NCBI RefSeq assembly: GCF_900105205.1
Contig: NZ_FNSQ01000005.1
Coordinates: forward strand, 3,454,975-3,518,974
DNA length: 64,000 bases
Direction of reading: 5' to 3'
Source: Microbacterium hydrocarbonoxydans
GTDB taxonomy: Bacteria > Actinomycetota > Actinomycetes > Actinomycetales > Microbacteriaceae
A model generated the notes under the pieces. That model saw only the letters and a program-made list of their open reading frames with translations, was not told the origin of the DNA and did no database searches. Position numbers and translations under genes: made by a program. Of this stretch, positions 23,504 to 31,833 are shown in pieces. Position 1 is the stretch's first letter. Every line of letters begins with the position of its first letter.

Positions 23504-24477
23504 GCGACGCCGATAATCGACGCGTGCGTCGCGCAGCGCTATCCATCGGACTCTGGGTCGGAGTCTCGTCGGGTGTGATCGTCGCGATCGGCATCGGCGT
23601 GCTGATCGCGGTGGTGCTCTCAACGTCGCGCCGCGAAGGCGAGGAGCACGGCGGCGGCTGGTTCGGCGGTCCCGCCGGAACGCGGGACGACTTCATCGTC
23701 GACATCGACGTGATCGTTCCGGCCGTGATCATCATCGGAGTGATCGGCGTGGTGCTGCTCGGGGTTGTCGCCGCGGTCGCCGCTCGACGATCGGTCCGCC
23801 CGCTCGGGGAGGCGCTGCGTCGGCAGCGAAACTTCGTGGCCGACGCGAGCCACGAACTGCGTACGCCGCTGACGGCGCTGACGAGCCGTATCCAGGTGTT
23901 GCAACGCCGTCATGACCGAGGCGAGGACCTCGGAGCGGGTCTCACCAACCTCCGGCGCGATGCGGACATGATGGCCGACGTGCTCAACGACCTGCTCATC
24001 GCCGCGGAAGGAGAATCGTTCGCCGACGGGAACGCGGACGTCGCGACAGCGGCGGCGACAGCGGTCGCAGCGATGACGACGAGCGAGAAGCGCTCCGAGG
24101 TCTCGCTCGCGATCACCGTGGATCAGGAGGTGAAGGCGCAGCTGCCGGAAGTCACGCTCGTCCGCATCCTGGTCGCGCTGCTCGACAACGCCGTGCAGCA
24201 CTCCCCGGCGCGAGGTACCGTCTCGATCCGCATCGCGCGGGACGCCCGCAACGTGACGGTGCGCGTCATCGACGAGGGCTCCGGGATCGAAGGCATCTCG
24301 CCCGAGCAGGTCTTCGAGCGCTTCGCGCGTCCGCGCGAGAGTGGGCGCCCTCGCAGCTTCGGTCTCGGACTCTCACTCGTGCGAGATGTCGCTCGCCGTG
24401 CCGGAGGGTCCATCGAGGTCGAACGGTCGACAGCATCCGGCACGACTTTCCTGCTCACACTGCCGGCTCATCCCTGA
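23500..24477 (+). CDS. Sensor histidine kinase
   Basis: The 325-aa kinase has two membrane helices (about residues 13-39 and 72-96) flanking a short 30-residue extracytoplasmic loop with GGGWFGGPAG, so it is unlikely to bind a large ligand. The H box DASHELRTPLTAL is near residue 120, then an N box (LLDNAVQHS), and G boxes VIDEGSGI and FGLGLSLV. It pairs with the upstream response regulator. It ends 10 bp inside the convergent ApbE gene. Confidence 0.88.
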   Translation: MSDADNRRVRRAALSIGLWVGVSSGVIVAIGIGVLIAVVLSTSRREGEEHGGGWFGGPAGTRDDFIVDIDVIVPAVIIIGVIGVVLLGVVAAVAARRSVRPLGEALRRQRNFVADASHELRTPLTALTSRIQVLQRRHDRGEDLGAGLTNLRRDADMMADVLNDLLIAAEGESFADGNADVATAAATAVAAMTTSEKRSEVSLAITVDQEVKAQLPEVTLVRILVALLDNAVQHSPARGTVSIRIARDARNVTVRVIDEGSGIEGISPEQVFERFARPRESGRPRSFGLGLSLVRDVARRAGGSIEVERSTASGTTFLLTLPAHP

Positions 24478-25307
24478 ACGAGTGCGTCTCCTCCGATCGG
24501 ATGCGAACCGACCGTCGTCGTCTGCACGTCCACCATCGTCGTGCCGAGCCAGCGGGTCACGCGACGATCAGCATCGACGACGATGCCGGTGCGCGACCCC
24601 GCAGCCGCGATCCACGAGCGGTTCGCCGGGCCGGCCACCACGGCAGCGGTCGCCCAGACGTCCGCTTGCGTGAGACCGTCGGTCACGATCGTGGCCGACG
24701 CGGTGCCTGTCGCGGGCCTACCGGTGCGCGGATCGAGGATATGATGCCCGCGCTCCGCCGTCCCTGAGGTCGCCACCGCACCGTTCACCACGTCGACCAC
24801 CGCGATCAACTGACCGCGGTCGTGCGGGTCGGCGATTCCCACCGGCCATCGCCAGTCGGCTCCCTCGGCTGTGAACAGCTGCAGGTCTCCTCCGGCGTTG
24901 ATGCCGACCGCGGTCGCGGCAGCCAGCAGCGGCTCGAGGTGCCGACGGCCCGCAGCTTCCACCGCCCAGCCCTTGACGTATCCCGTCGGGTCGAACCTTC
25001 CCCGCCACCGGGCGGAGACCAGGCCGCCAGTCTCCTCTTCGGCGCGTTCGCAGGCATCCGCGACCAGCGCCACCCTGCTGTCAGCGTCGGCGATGGAGAG
25101 TTCACCGCGACGGATGCGGCTGATGTCGGAATCAGTGCGATATGTCGAGAAGACCCGGTCGATGTCACGCAGTTCGTCGAAGCATGCTCGCACTGCCCGG
25201 TCGGCGCCCTCGTCGGTCATTTCCCCCGGAGCAATCAGATGGATGCTCATCGGAATGCCCATGATCTCCTCGACCCAGACCCGCGTCACCTCATTCGCGG
25301 TACGCAT
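24468..25307 (-). CDS. apbE: FAD:protein FMN transferase (ApbE)
   Basis: Starting at ATG 25307 the product is 279 aa, with the ApbE motifs EEIMGIPMSIHL, STYRTDSDISRI, the FAD-binding GYVKGWAVE, GINAGGDLQ near residue 149, and TSGTAERGHHILDPRTGRP. ApbE covalently attaches FMN to a Ser/Thr of target proteins. Its ATGA overlap with the FMN-binding protein gene upstream strongly indicates that this is its substrate. No export signal is obvious, although these enzymes often act outside the membrane. Confidence 0.9.
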   Translation of the reverse strand: MRTANEVTRVWVEEIMGIPMSIHLIAPGEMTDEGADRAVRACFDELRDIDRVFSTYRTDSDISRIRRGELSIADADSRVALVADACERAEEETGGLVSARWRGRFDPTGYVKGWAVEAAGRRHLEPLLAAATAVGINAGGDLQLFTAEGADWRWPVGIADPHDRGQLIAVVDVVNGAVATSGTAERGHHILDPRTGRPATGTASATIVTDGLTQADVWATAAVVAGPANRSWIAAAGSRTGIVVDADRRVTRWLGTTMVDVQTTTVGSHPIGGDALVQG

Positions 25308-25786
25308 CAGCTCTGCGCCTGGTCGATCGCGCTCTGCAGCGACGAGAGGTAGCCACCGCTCGTGTATGTGGCACCGGACACCATCTGGATCTTCGAGCTC
25401 TGCGCCTGGATCGTCTCCGAGACGAGCCTCGGGATCGCGGTGCCGTTGATCTGCCGGTCCCGACCGTTGCTGTTCGGGTAATCGACCGCCTGTGCGTCCG
25501 TGATCTGTCCACCGGAGACGGTTATCTGCACCTGCACCGGCCCGTAGCGGGTCTGCGATGATGCGCCGGTGTAGGTTCCGTCGGCGAGGCCGGTGCCAGA
25601 CATGGTTCCCGAGTTCGTCGATGTGGTTCCCGAGCCGCTCGCGCCGGTCTCGGCGGTCGTCAATGAACTGCCCGCTGTCGCCGCACTGGCGTCGGTCGGG
25701 GTGACCGCCTCCAGAGACGTTCGGTAGCTGAACAGCAGCACGAGTCCGCTGACGGTCGCGAGCAGCGTGTAGAGGATCTTCTTCAT
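25307..25786 (-). CDS. FMN-binding domain protein (flavinylation substrate)
   Basis: The 159-aa protein has an N-terminal membrane anchor (ILYTLLATVSGLVLLFSY), a Thr/Ser/Gly-rich linker of about 45 residues, and a C-terminal FMN-binding domain with DGTYTGASSQTRYGPVQVQITV and the target motif SGATYTS, where FMN is attached through Thr. Such proteins carry electrons outside the cytoplasmic membrane. It is between ApbE and a ferric-reductase-like flavoprotein, which supplies the electron input. Confidence 0.88.
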   Translation of the reverse strand: MKKILYTLLATVSGLVLLFSYRTSLEAVTPTDASAATAGSSLTTAETGASGSGTTSTNSGTMSGTGLADGTYTGASSQTRYGPVQVQITVSGGQITDAQAVDYPNSNGRDRQINGTAIPRLVSETIQAQSSKIQMVSGATYTSGGYLSSLQSAIDQAQS

Positions 25787-25800
25787 GGCCGTCTCCCTGC

Positions 25801-27222
25801 TCAGATCGTGAACGATTCGGAATGGATGCGATGGGCGGGGAACCCGGCGCCAACCAGGTCGCGCCTGAGGTCTTTCATCCAGGCCTCACCGCCACAGATG
25901 AACACGTCGTGGTCCTTCGGCTCCGGCACGAGATGGCGGAGGAGATCTGCGCCCGACCACGCCTCGTGCGTGGCAGGGATCCAGCTCGACGCGCCGGAAG
26001 ATCGCGGGCCGATGAACGGCAGGTAGCTCAGGCCACGGGTACTGATGAGGTGAGCGATGGCCTCCTGCCGAAGAGCGTCCTCGGCCGCGGACTCCCGGGT
26101 GATAAGCATCGCTTCTCCCGGTCCGTAGCCTTCCGTCTCGAGCAGCGAGACGAGCGGTGCGACCCCGGCGCCTGCGCCGATCATAAGCAGCTTCGTCCCG
26201 GTCCTGCGCTCACCGGTCATCTCCCCGTATGGTCCTTCCACGATGACCCTGGTGCCAGGGAGCAGCGCGGTGAGGCGTCGCGTGCCGTCGCCCAGCACAC
26301 GGGCAGTCAACGTCAGCTCGCTTCCCGGCGCAGCGGAGAGCGAGAACGGGTGCGCGCGAGTCCAGCCTGGTCCATCGAGGAACCGCCAGACGAAGAACTG
26401 ACCAGCCCTGGCACCGAGCGTCGCGAGGTCGCGACCGGTGACCCGGATGGTGACGCCCCGAGCACCGTCCGCCTCGACCCCCGCCACCCGCAGGGCCCGA
26501 CGAGTGGACCGCAGCAGCGGCATCCCGATGCGGAAGAGCAGTACCGATCCTGCGGAGAGCGCCCAGATCGACCACCAGTAGACGGTCGCGATCGGTGAGG
26601 ACAGGAAGTCGGCGCCCGTCCACAGCTGGTGCGGCAGCGCGAGCCCGACGCCCAGGTACGCGTACAGGTGCAGGAGGTGCCAGGACTCGTACCGCAGGTG
26701 CCGACGAGCACGCCGGATCGAGGTGACGACCACGAGCAGGATCAGCAGAGTGCCGGCAGTCGCCAGGAGCATGCCGGGGTATTCCCAGATGAAGCTCCAC
26801 AGCTGGACGAGCGGGTTGATGCCGGCAGCCATCGCGTAGCCCACCGCGAGCAGTGCGATGTGCGCGCCCATCAACCAGAACGACCAGAATCCGACGAAGC
26901 GATGCAGCCGCGTGATCCCGTCGCGACCGAATCCGCGCTCGAACAGCGGGACGCGCGCCATCAGCAGCACCTGATAGAGCAGCAGATTCGCCGCGACCAA
27001 CCCGGTGAGGCGTCCGAGCGTCGTGACGGTCTCGGCGTTGACTCCCAGGACTGCGGTCACTCCACCACAGGCGATCCACAAAGCGACGACGAACAGGCTG
27101 GTCGCCCAGATCACCGTGATCGCCGCTGCACGCCAGACCCGCGCGCGGCCATGGGCTGCCCGCCGTGGCTCAGGGGAAGCGGCGGGGACGGAAGCACGCG
27201 GTCTCGTCGTCAGAGTGGTCAT
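25801..27222 (-). CDS. Ferric-reductase-like transmembrane flavoprotein
   Basis: The 473-aa protein has about six N-terminal membrane helices with paired His residues (TRLHRFVGFWSFWLMGAHIALL near residues 105-125 and YESWHLLHLYAYLGVGLALPHQLW near residues 177-200) suited to heme binding. A C-terminal ferredoxin-reductase module follows, with the FAD site AHPFSLSAAP and the NAD site MIGAGAGVAPLVSLLE. It resembles NOX/FRE-type reductases. Next to the FMN-binding protein and ApbE it likely passes cytosolic NAD(P)H electrons out to the flavinylated protein. Confidence 0.88.
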   Translation of the reverse strand: MTTLTTRPRASVPAASPEPRRAAHGRARVWRAAAITVIWATSLFVVALWIACGGVTAVLGVNAETVTTLGRLTGLVAANLLLYQVLLMARVPLFERGFGRDGITRLHRFVGFWSFWLMGAHIALLAVGYAMAAGINPLVQLWSFIWEYPGMLLATAGTLLILLVVVTSIRRARRHLRYESWHLLHLYAYLGVGLALPHQLWTGADFLSSPIATVYWWSIWALSAGSVLLFRIGMPLLRSTRRALRVAGVEADGARGVTIRVTGRDLATLGARAGQFFVWRFLDGPGWTRAHPFSLSAAPGSELTLTARVLGDGTRRLTALLPGTRVIVEGPYGEMTGERRTGTKLLMIGAGAGVAPLVSLLETEGYGPGEAMLITRESAAEDALRQEAIAHLISTRGLSYLPFIGPRSSGASSWIPATHEAWSGADLLRHLVPEPKDHDVFICGGEAWMKDLRRDLVGAGFPAHRIHSESFTI

Positions 27223-27295
27223 AGGGGAATCGTGCTGCGCCGACTCTGAGACAGGTCTAAGGAACGGCTCCCGATAGGCAACTCATATCTGTCTC

Positions 27296-28012
27296 TCAGG
27301 CAACGCCACTCGTCCCGAGCAGCGTACCGATCGCGAACGTGACCACCAGCGCGATCGCCCCACCGAGCACCACCCTGATCGTGGGCCTCAGCGCGGGGTT
27401 CCCGCCGATCCTCGCGCTCAGGAATCCGGTCAGCGCGAGCGCCAGCAGCACCACCGCGAAAGCGACCGGCACCCGGATCTCGGGAGGCGGGAGCAGTATC
27501 GCCAAGAGCGGAAGCAGCGCTCCGAGTGCGAAGGCAAGTGCGGAGGCCCCCGCCGCCGCCCACGGACTGACCACCTGATTCTCCGTGATGCCTAGTTCCG
27601 CTTCGAGGTGCGCGGTCAGCGGGTCGTGCGCGGTGAGCTCCTCCGCAACGAGGCGTGCGGTCGCCGGGCTAAGACCTTTCGCCTCATAGATGCCCGCCAG
27701 CTCCTCGAGCTCGGTCGCAGGATTATCGGCCAGCTCTCCTCGTTCCTTCTCGATCAGAGCCCGTTGGCTGTCTCGCTGGCTGCTCACCGACACGTACTCC
27801 CCGAGCGCCATCGAGATCGCACCGCCGACGAGACCGGCGACACCCGCGGCGAGCAGCGTCGCGGAATCGGTCGTCGCCCCCGCGACACCGACGACGAGCG
27901 ACGCGACCGACACGATGCCGTCGTTCGCGCCGAGCACTCCGGCTCTGAGCCAGTTGAGCCGCCCAGCGAGATCGCCGCGGTGGGGTTCACCCGGATGCGT
28001 CGCCAACATCAT
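27296..28012 (-). CDS. VIT1/CCC1-family metal transporter
   Basis: From ATG 28012 the product is 238 aa. It has the VIT family layout: LNWLRAGVLGANDGIVSVASLVVGVAGA at residues 16-43, GGAISMALGEYVSVSSQRDSQRA near residue 65, a helical cytoplasmic insert (residues 90-150) with Glu residues, and three C-terminal membrane helices. The family transports iron or manganese. It is the outermost gene of the flavin module, 73 bp from the ferric-reductase-like gene, compatible with iron handling; the metal is inferred. Confidence 0.85.
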   Translation of the reverse strand: MMLATHPGEPHRGDLAGRLNWLRAGVLGANDGIVSVASLVVGVAGATTDSATLLAAGVAGLVGGAISMALGEYVSVSSQRDSQRALIEKERGELADNPATELEELAGIYEAKGLSPATARLVAEELTAHDPLTAHLEAELGITENQVVSPWAAAGASALAFALGALLPLLAILLPPPEIRVPVAFAVVLLALALTGFLSARIGGNPALRPTIRVVLGGAIALVVTFAIGTLLGTSGVA

Positions 28013-28530
28013 CGCCCCGTTCTTTCTCCCGGCGCGGCTATGGAAGGCACATCCCGACGTAGGTCGAGCTCTGCGTGCGCGGAATGCCACTTCGTGAGAG
28101 GTCGAGTCATCGGACAAGAGTACGCCCGCCACAAACGCGCCCTCCGCAGCTCGACCGCTAGCAAGTCCGGTCGCGGCACCAACCGAAGGCCCATGCCAGA
28201 ACGGGGTTCCGGCTCCCGTTAGCGGCGACCGCCCCGGCAACCAAGTGATACCGCGCCGGAAACGATCGTTTTCGGTGGGTTGAACAGAGGCAGTAGCCGT
28301 ACCAGTCAACAGGCGCTTCCGGCACACCCACCAGACCTCCGCAAAGCGATCTTCAGGTAGGTCCGACCGCCCCTGCCATCGGCGTCGTCGACGGGCTTGC
28401 CTGGGACGTTTGACACCCGTTCGAGTTCGAGACCATCATGAACCACAACCCGCCCGCCCCTCGGCTTAGCCGAAATGTCGCTATCCATTCAGTAGACCTT
28501 CCGCGTCCGATCGATAGAGAGGTAAATGGG
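28013..28530. other. 518-bp gap without a gene; holds element F and a possible remnant
   Basis: The space between the VIT-family gene and the alpha/beta hydrolase contains the 97-bp element at 28181-28277 and, at 28309-28324, CAACAGGCGCTTCCGGCA, which resembles the inner left part of the same element and may be a truncated copy. Short open frames exist in all phases but lack ribosome sites or recognisable products. The minus-strand promoter of the VIT gene must lie in 28013-28100. Confidence 0.6.
28181..28277 (+). repeat. 97-bp AAACGATCGTTT element, copy F
   Basis: Left end AACCGAAGGCCCATGCCAGA, then ACGGGGTTCCGGC, GTTAGCGGCGACC, and the terminal palindrome CGCCGGAAACGATCGTTTTC, GGTG. The alignment to copy D is gap-free apart from one base. 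It is the rightmost recognised copy and separates the flavin module from the metal-resistance island. Confidence 0.8.
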
Positions 28531-29499
28531 ATGGCATCGAGATCGAAGACGACGGCAGCACGGTGCGTTGTCGGGACCGCTCTGGGCGCAGCGGTCGCAT
28601 TGTGGGGAGGGACTCACCTGCTCTCCCGCCGACGGGCGCGCTGGCGTCCCGGCGCGGGAGTGGTGTCGCGGCACGGTCCACTCAGCATCCGAACATTCGG
28701 CGACGGTGACCCGATCGTGGTCTTGCTGCCCGGAATCGCCGCAAGCGGATCGTTCTACGGTGCCGCCTTCGATCAGCTCGGTGACATCGCCACCGTCCTC
28801 GTGATCGACCCGCTCGGGTTCGGCCAATCGATGGTCGAACCCGACGGCGATGCTCTATTCGGAATCTCCGATCATCAGAACGCGATCATCGATGTGCTGT
28901 CTTCTTCCCCTTTAGCATCTCGCCCGGTGACCCTGGTCGGCCACTCGATGGGCGCCTCCCTCGCGATCATCACCGCCGCCGCCGCCGCCGACACCGCGAT
29001 CACCATTGCAGGGGTGATCGCCTTCGACGCCCCCCTGTTCGTGTCAGAGCAGGAAGCCCGGCAACGAATCTCGGGCATGGGCTGGTTCGAAACCCTGCTG
29101 GCCAGCGGTCCGATCGCCCATCTGGTCTGCTCATGGATGTGCCGCCATCGGCGATTCGCCTCCTATGCCGCCATCGCGGTGAACCCATCACTGCCCATAA
29201 CCGTGGCCAGAGACGGTGTCAGGCACACATGGCTGTCGTACTCCGGCGCCCTGAACTCGATCGTGATGTCGGATGACTGGTTACCCGCACTGGAGGCCCT
29301 GGGGCGGCGCAACATCGCCGTCCTCCTTGTCAACGGCACCGATGACCCCGTGCCGGTGCCCGGACTGGCCGATCGGCTCGCACGCTCCTATCCGAACCTC
29401 ACCGTCTCGACTCATCGGGGTGGACACCAGCTTCCACTGAGTGATCCCGACTGGTGCGCCGAGACCGTGGCAAGGGCGATCAACGGCGACCCGTCCTGA
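28531..29499 (+). CDS. Alpha/beta hydrolase with an N-terminal membrane anchor
   Basis: Using ATG 28531 behind GAGAGG the protein is 322 aa. Residues 8-28 (ARCVVGTALGAAVALWGGTHLL) form a membrane anchor. The hydrolase core has the oxyanion strand IVVLLPGIAASG, the nucleophile elbow GHSMGAS, the acid in VLLVNGTDDPVPV and the catalytic His in HRGGHQLPLSD, so the triad is complete. Substrate unknown. It stands alone between the repeat gap and the ArsR-CDF pair; a further in-frame start at 28438 would add 31 residues of less likely sequence. Confidence 0.8.
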   Translation: MASRSKTTAARCVVGTALGAAVALWGGTHLLSRRRARWRPGAGVVSRHGPLSIRTFGDGDPIVVLLPGIAASGSFYGAAFDQLGDIATVLVIDPLGFGQSMVEPDGDALFGISDHQNAIIDVLSSSPLASRPVTLVGHSMGASLAIITAAAAADTAITIAGVIAFDAPLFVSEQEARQRISGMGWFETLLASGPIAHLVCSWMCRHRRFASYAAIAVNPSLPITVARDGVRHTWLSYSGALNSIVMSDDWLPALEALGRRNIAVLLVNGTDDPVPVPGLADRLARSYPNLTVSTHRGGHQLPLSDPDWCAETVARAINGDPS

Positions 29500-29632
29500 A
29501 AAGCAAGCGTATTGAGGGATGTGCGAGAGACATCCTGCCTGACGGGCATCGGACAAGCCGCGGGCCACATCGAGAATCGGTCCCCGAAGGCGATCTCGAG
29601 CTGCTGCCAGCGCTGATGCAGAGATGTCGTAG

Positions 29633-29654
29633 TATCTGCGTATGAGTGCAGATA
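29633..29654. promoter_or_regulatory. ArsR/SmtB operator overlapping the regulator start
   Basis: TATCTGC (29633-29639) and GCAGATA (29648-29654) are inverted repeats separated by 8 bp. The ATG of the ArsR gene (29642) lies in the spacer, so bound repressor would cover the start. Typical of SmtB/ArsR autoregulation; identification rests on symmetry and position. Confidence 0.7.
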
Positions 29655-30007
29655 CGCAAGGATGTGGGTATCGGCCGGATAGTTCCTTCGTTGAGCTGGC
29701 GGTGGAAGTGTTTGGGATGCTCGCGGATGCAACACGGGTGCGGATCATTCTCGCTCTTCAGGAAGCCTCGGAACTGTCGGTGAACAGCCTCGCCGACGCG
29801 GTTGGCAAGTCACCAGCCGCGGTATCGCAGCACCTGGCGAAACTTCGTCTGGCTCGCATCGTCTCCACCCGTCAGGACGGGCAAAGGGTCTTCTACCGGC
29901 TAGACAACGAGCACGCATCCCGACTGGTCGCGGACGCCATCTTCCAAGCCGAACACTCCCTGGGTGGCACACCCCGACACCATCATGCGGATCGGGCGAG
30001 CGAATGA
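29642..30007 (+). CDS. ArsR/SmtB-family metal sensor of the CDF gene
   Basis: The 121-aa winged-helix protein has VFGMLADATRVRIILALQEASELSVNSLADAVGKSPAAVSQHLAKLRLARIV, and an N-terminal Cys8 with a His-rich C-terminal end (GTPRHHHADRASE). This His-tail layout resembles the Ni/Co or Zn sensors NmtR and KmtR. It overlaps the downstream CDF transporter by 4 bp, so the pair is a metal-efflux operon, autoregulated through the repeat at its start codon. The metal is inferred. Confidence 0.85.
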   Translation: MSADTQGCGYRPDSSFVELAVEVFGMLADATRVRIILALQEASELSVNSLADAVGKSPAAVSQHLAKLRLARIVSTRQDGQRVFYRLDNEHASRLVADAIFQAEHSLGGTPRHHHADRASE

Positions 30008-31029
30008 GTCCGACCCACGATCACTCGCACGGCGGGCACCACGACCACGGCGCCCCGCACGCACACCATGACCACCCGACCGGCATCAAGGGGTTCTTCT
30101 ACGGACTCTTCGTGCCCCACTCCCATGACGCGGCAGATTCCATCGATGATGCGTTGGAGGCGAACCGGTCAGGCATCCGTGCTCTGAAGATCAGCCTTCT
30201 GATCCTGCTGGTCACAACCGTCCTTCAGGCTGTCGTGGTCATCTTCAGCGGTTCCGTCGCGCTCTTGGCTGATACCGTCCATAATTTCTCCGACGCGCTC
30301 ACCGCTGTTCCTTTGTGGGTTGCCTTCATCCTCGGCCGGCGTGCAGCCTCGCGCCGCTACACCTACGGGCTCGGCCGTGCCGAAGATCTCGCGGGGCTGT
30401 TCATCGTTTTCGTGGTCGCCCTCTCCGCAATCGCCGCCGCCTGGCAATCCATCCACCGCATCCTGAACCCGCAGCCCCTCACAAACATCGGCTGGGTCAT
30501 CGCCGCGGGCATCATCGGATTCCTCGGCAACGAGATCGTCGCCGTCTACCGCATCCGAGTCGGGCAGCGAATCGGCTCCGCCGCCCTTGTTGCCGACGGC
30601 ATCCATGCCCGCACAGACGGATTCACCTCACTCGCCGTCGTGGCCGGCGGGATCGGCGTGCTCCTCGGCTTCCCTCTGGCAGATCCCATCGTCGGCCTGG
30701 TCATCTCGGTCGCGATCTTCGTCCTCCTCATCGGAACGGTCCGCAGCGTCGGACGGCGCCTGCTGGACGGCGTCGAACCAGAACTCGTCGACAAGGTTGC
30801 GCACGCCCTCGATCATGTCGACGGCATCACCGCTGTCGACCGCATCAGACTCCGCTGGAACGGACATCGCCTGGAAGGCGACGCGATCCTCGCTGTCGAC
30901 GCGCACGCCACCCGTGAACGGGTAGATGAAGTCACTGAGCGCGCACGCCGAAGTGTCCACTCCCACCTCCCCAACCTGGATGAGTTTCTTGTCAGCACCC
31001 GCAGCTCGATGGCCACAAGCAACACCTGA
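30004..31029 (+). CDS. CDF-family metal efflux transporter with His-rich N-terminus
   Basis: The 341-aa protein begins with a His-rich stretch (HDHSHGGHHDHGAPHAHHDHP, residues 5-25) likely to bind Zn, Co or Ni. Six membrane helices follow: helix 2 carries the metal-site HNFSD (ALLADTVHNFSDALTAVP) and helix 5 the HARTD (GIHARTDGFTSLAVV). A cytoplasmic domain ends the protein. It exports divalent metal in exchange for protons. It is the second gene of the ArsR-CDF operon. Confidence 0.88.
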   Translation: MSPTHDHSHGGHHDHGAPHAHHDHPTGIKGFFYGLFVPHSHDAADSIDDALEANRSGIRALKISLLILLVTTVLQAVVVIFSGSVALLADTVHNFSDALTAVPLWVAFILGRRAASRRYTYGLGRAEDLAGLFIVFVVALSAIAAAWQSIHRILNPQPLTNIGWVIAAGIIGFLGNEIVAVYRIRVGQRIGSAALVADGIHARTDGFTSLAVVAGGIGVLLGFPLADPIVGLVISVAIFVLLIGTVRSVGRRLLDGVEPELVDKVAHALDHVDGITAVDRIRLRWNGHRLEGDAILAVDAHATRERVDEVTERARRSVHSHLPNLDEFLVSTRSSMATSNT

Positions 31030-31110
31030 TCCAGAGTCCGCACAGGGGTGACGAAGCTCACGCCTGAGGTCGGTCCGACCCGCGGGAATGATCTGCGTGC
31101 CATTGTGTTG

Positions 31111-31129
31111 GATACCCCCAGGGGGTATC
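31111..31129. promoter_or_regulatory. CsoR operator
   Basis: GATACCCCCAGGGGGTATC is a perfect inverted repeat around a central base, matching the CsoR-family consensus. It begins 27 bp upstream of the csoR start, where it would overlap the promoter of the csoR-copZ-copB operon. Confidence 0.88.
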
Positions 31130-31137
31130 TTGGAAGT

Positions 31138-31419
31138 ATGAACGGCTACGAGAACAACAAGGCTGATCTGCGTAAGCGGTTGAACCGTGTCGAGGGTCAG
31201 GTGCGGGGTATCGCGCGGATGGTCGACGACGACAAGTGCTGCATCGACATCCTCACGCAGGTCTCTGCGGCGACGAAGGCTCTCGAAACGGTCGCATTGT
31301 CGCTCTTGGGGGACCATCTCAGTCATTGCGTCGCCCAGGCGAGTACCGAGGGCGGCGAGGTTGCGGCAGAGAAGGTCCGCGAGGCCAACGAAGCAATCGC
31401 CCGTCTTGTCCGTTCATGA
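31138..31419 (+). CDS. csoR: Copper-sensing repressor CsoR
   Basis: The 93-aa helical repressor has RLNRVEGQVRGIARMVDDDKCCIDILTQVSAATKALETVALSLLGDHLSHC. The Cys of CCID with the later His and Cys four residues apart (HLSHC) give the Cys-His-Cys copper site that distinguishes CsoR from the CstR in this window. Copper(I) binding releases it from DNA. It starts behind TTGGAAGT and a consensus operator and is followed by copZ and copB. Confidence 0.9.
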   Translation: MNGYENNKADLRKRLNRVEGQVRGIARMVDDDKCCIDILTQVSAATKALETVALSLLGDHLSHCVAQASTEGGEVAAEKVREANEAIARLVRS

Positions 31420-31451
31420 CCACCACGTCTGCTGAATTGAAGGAGCGCACC

Positions 31452-31778
31452 ATGACTGATCGCATCGAACTCGGACTCAAGGACGCATCCGCCGACGGTT
31501 GCGCCTGCTGCGCTGTCCCATCGACCACCGAGGTATCCGTTTCGGGTGTGTCTCTGGTGTCGGAGGAGATTCTGGTTGCCGGGATGACGTGCTCGCATTG
31601 CGTATCCAGCGTCAGCGACGAGCTGAGCACTGTCGATGGTGTCGAATCCGTCACCATCGACCTGAACGCTGGCGCCACCTCCCGGGTGACCATCCACAGT
31701 GCCGCACCCGTCGATCACGCCGCCGTGAAGGCTGCGGTCGAAGAGGCCGGCTACACGCTCGCGACCGGCCAGGCCTGA
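31452..31778 (+). CDS. copZ: CopZ-like heavy-metal-associated (HMA) protein
   Basis: From ATG 31452 behind AAGGAG the product is 108 aa. An extra N-terminal segment with GCACCAVP precedes a standard HMA domain with GMTCSHCVSSV (the MxCxxC Cu(I) site) and VTIDLNAGATSRVTI. Copper chaperones of this type deliver Cu(I) to P-type ATPases. It lies between csoR and the CopB ATPase under the same operator. Confidence 0.9.
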   Translation: MTDRIELGLKDASADGCACCAVPSTTEVSVSGVSLVSEEILVAGMTCSHCVSSVSDELSTVDGVESVTIDLNAGATSRVTIHSAAPVDHAAVKAAVEEAGYTLATGQA

Positions 31779-31833
31779 GCGGCTATCTGTCTGCGCCCGG
31801 CTTGACCCGGGCGCATCCGAGCAAGGAGTTCCG

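Noticed and set aside
13111..28277. The 98-bp elements as classical integron attC sites
   Set aside because: They have a fixed length, a central AAACGATCGTTT palindrome and no consistent GTTRRRY core, and no intI-like integrase is in the window. They are reported as an unassigned element instead.
28525..29499. A transfer or ribosomal RNA gene in this window
   Set aside because: No cloverleaf with a TTCGA-type loop or rRNA-like stretch was seen anywhere in the window on either strand by eye.
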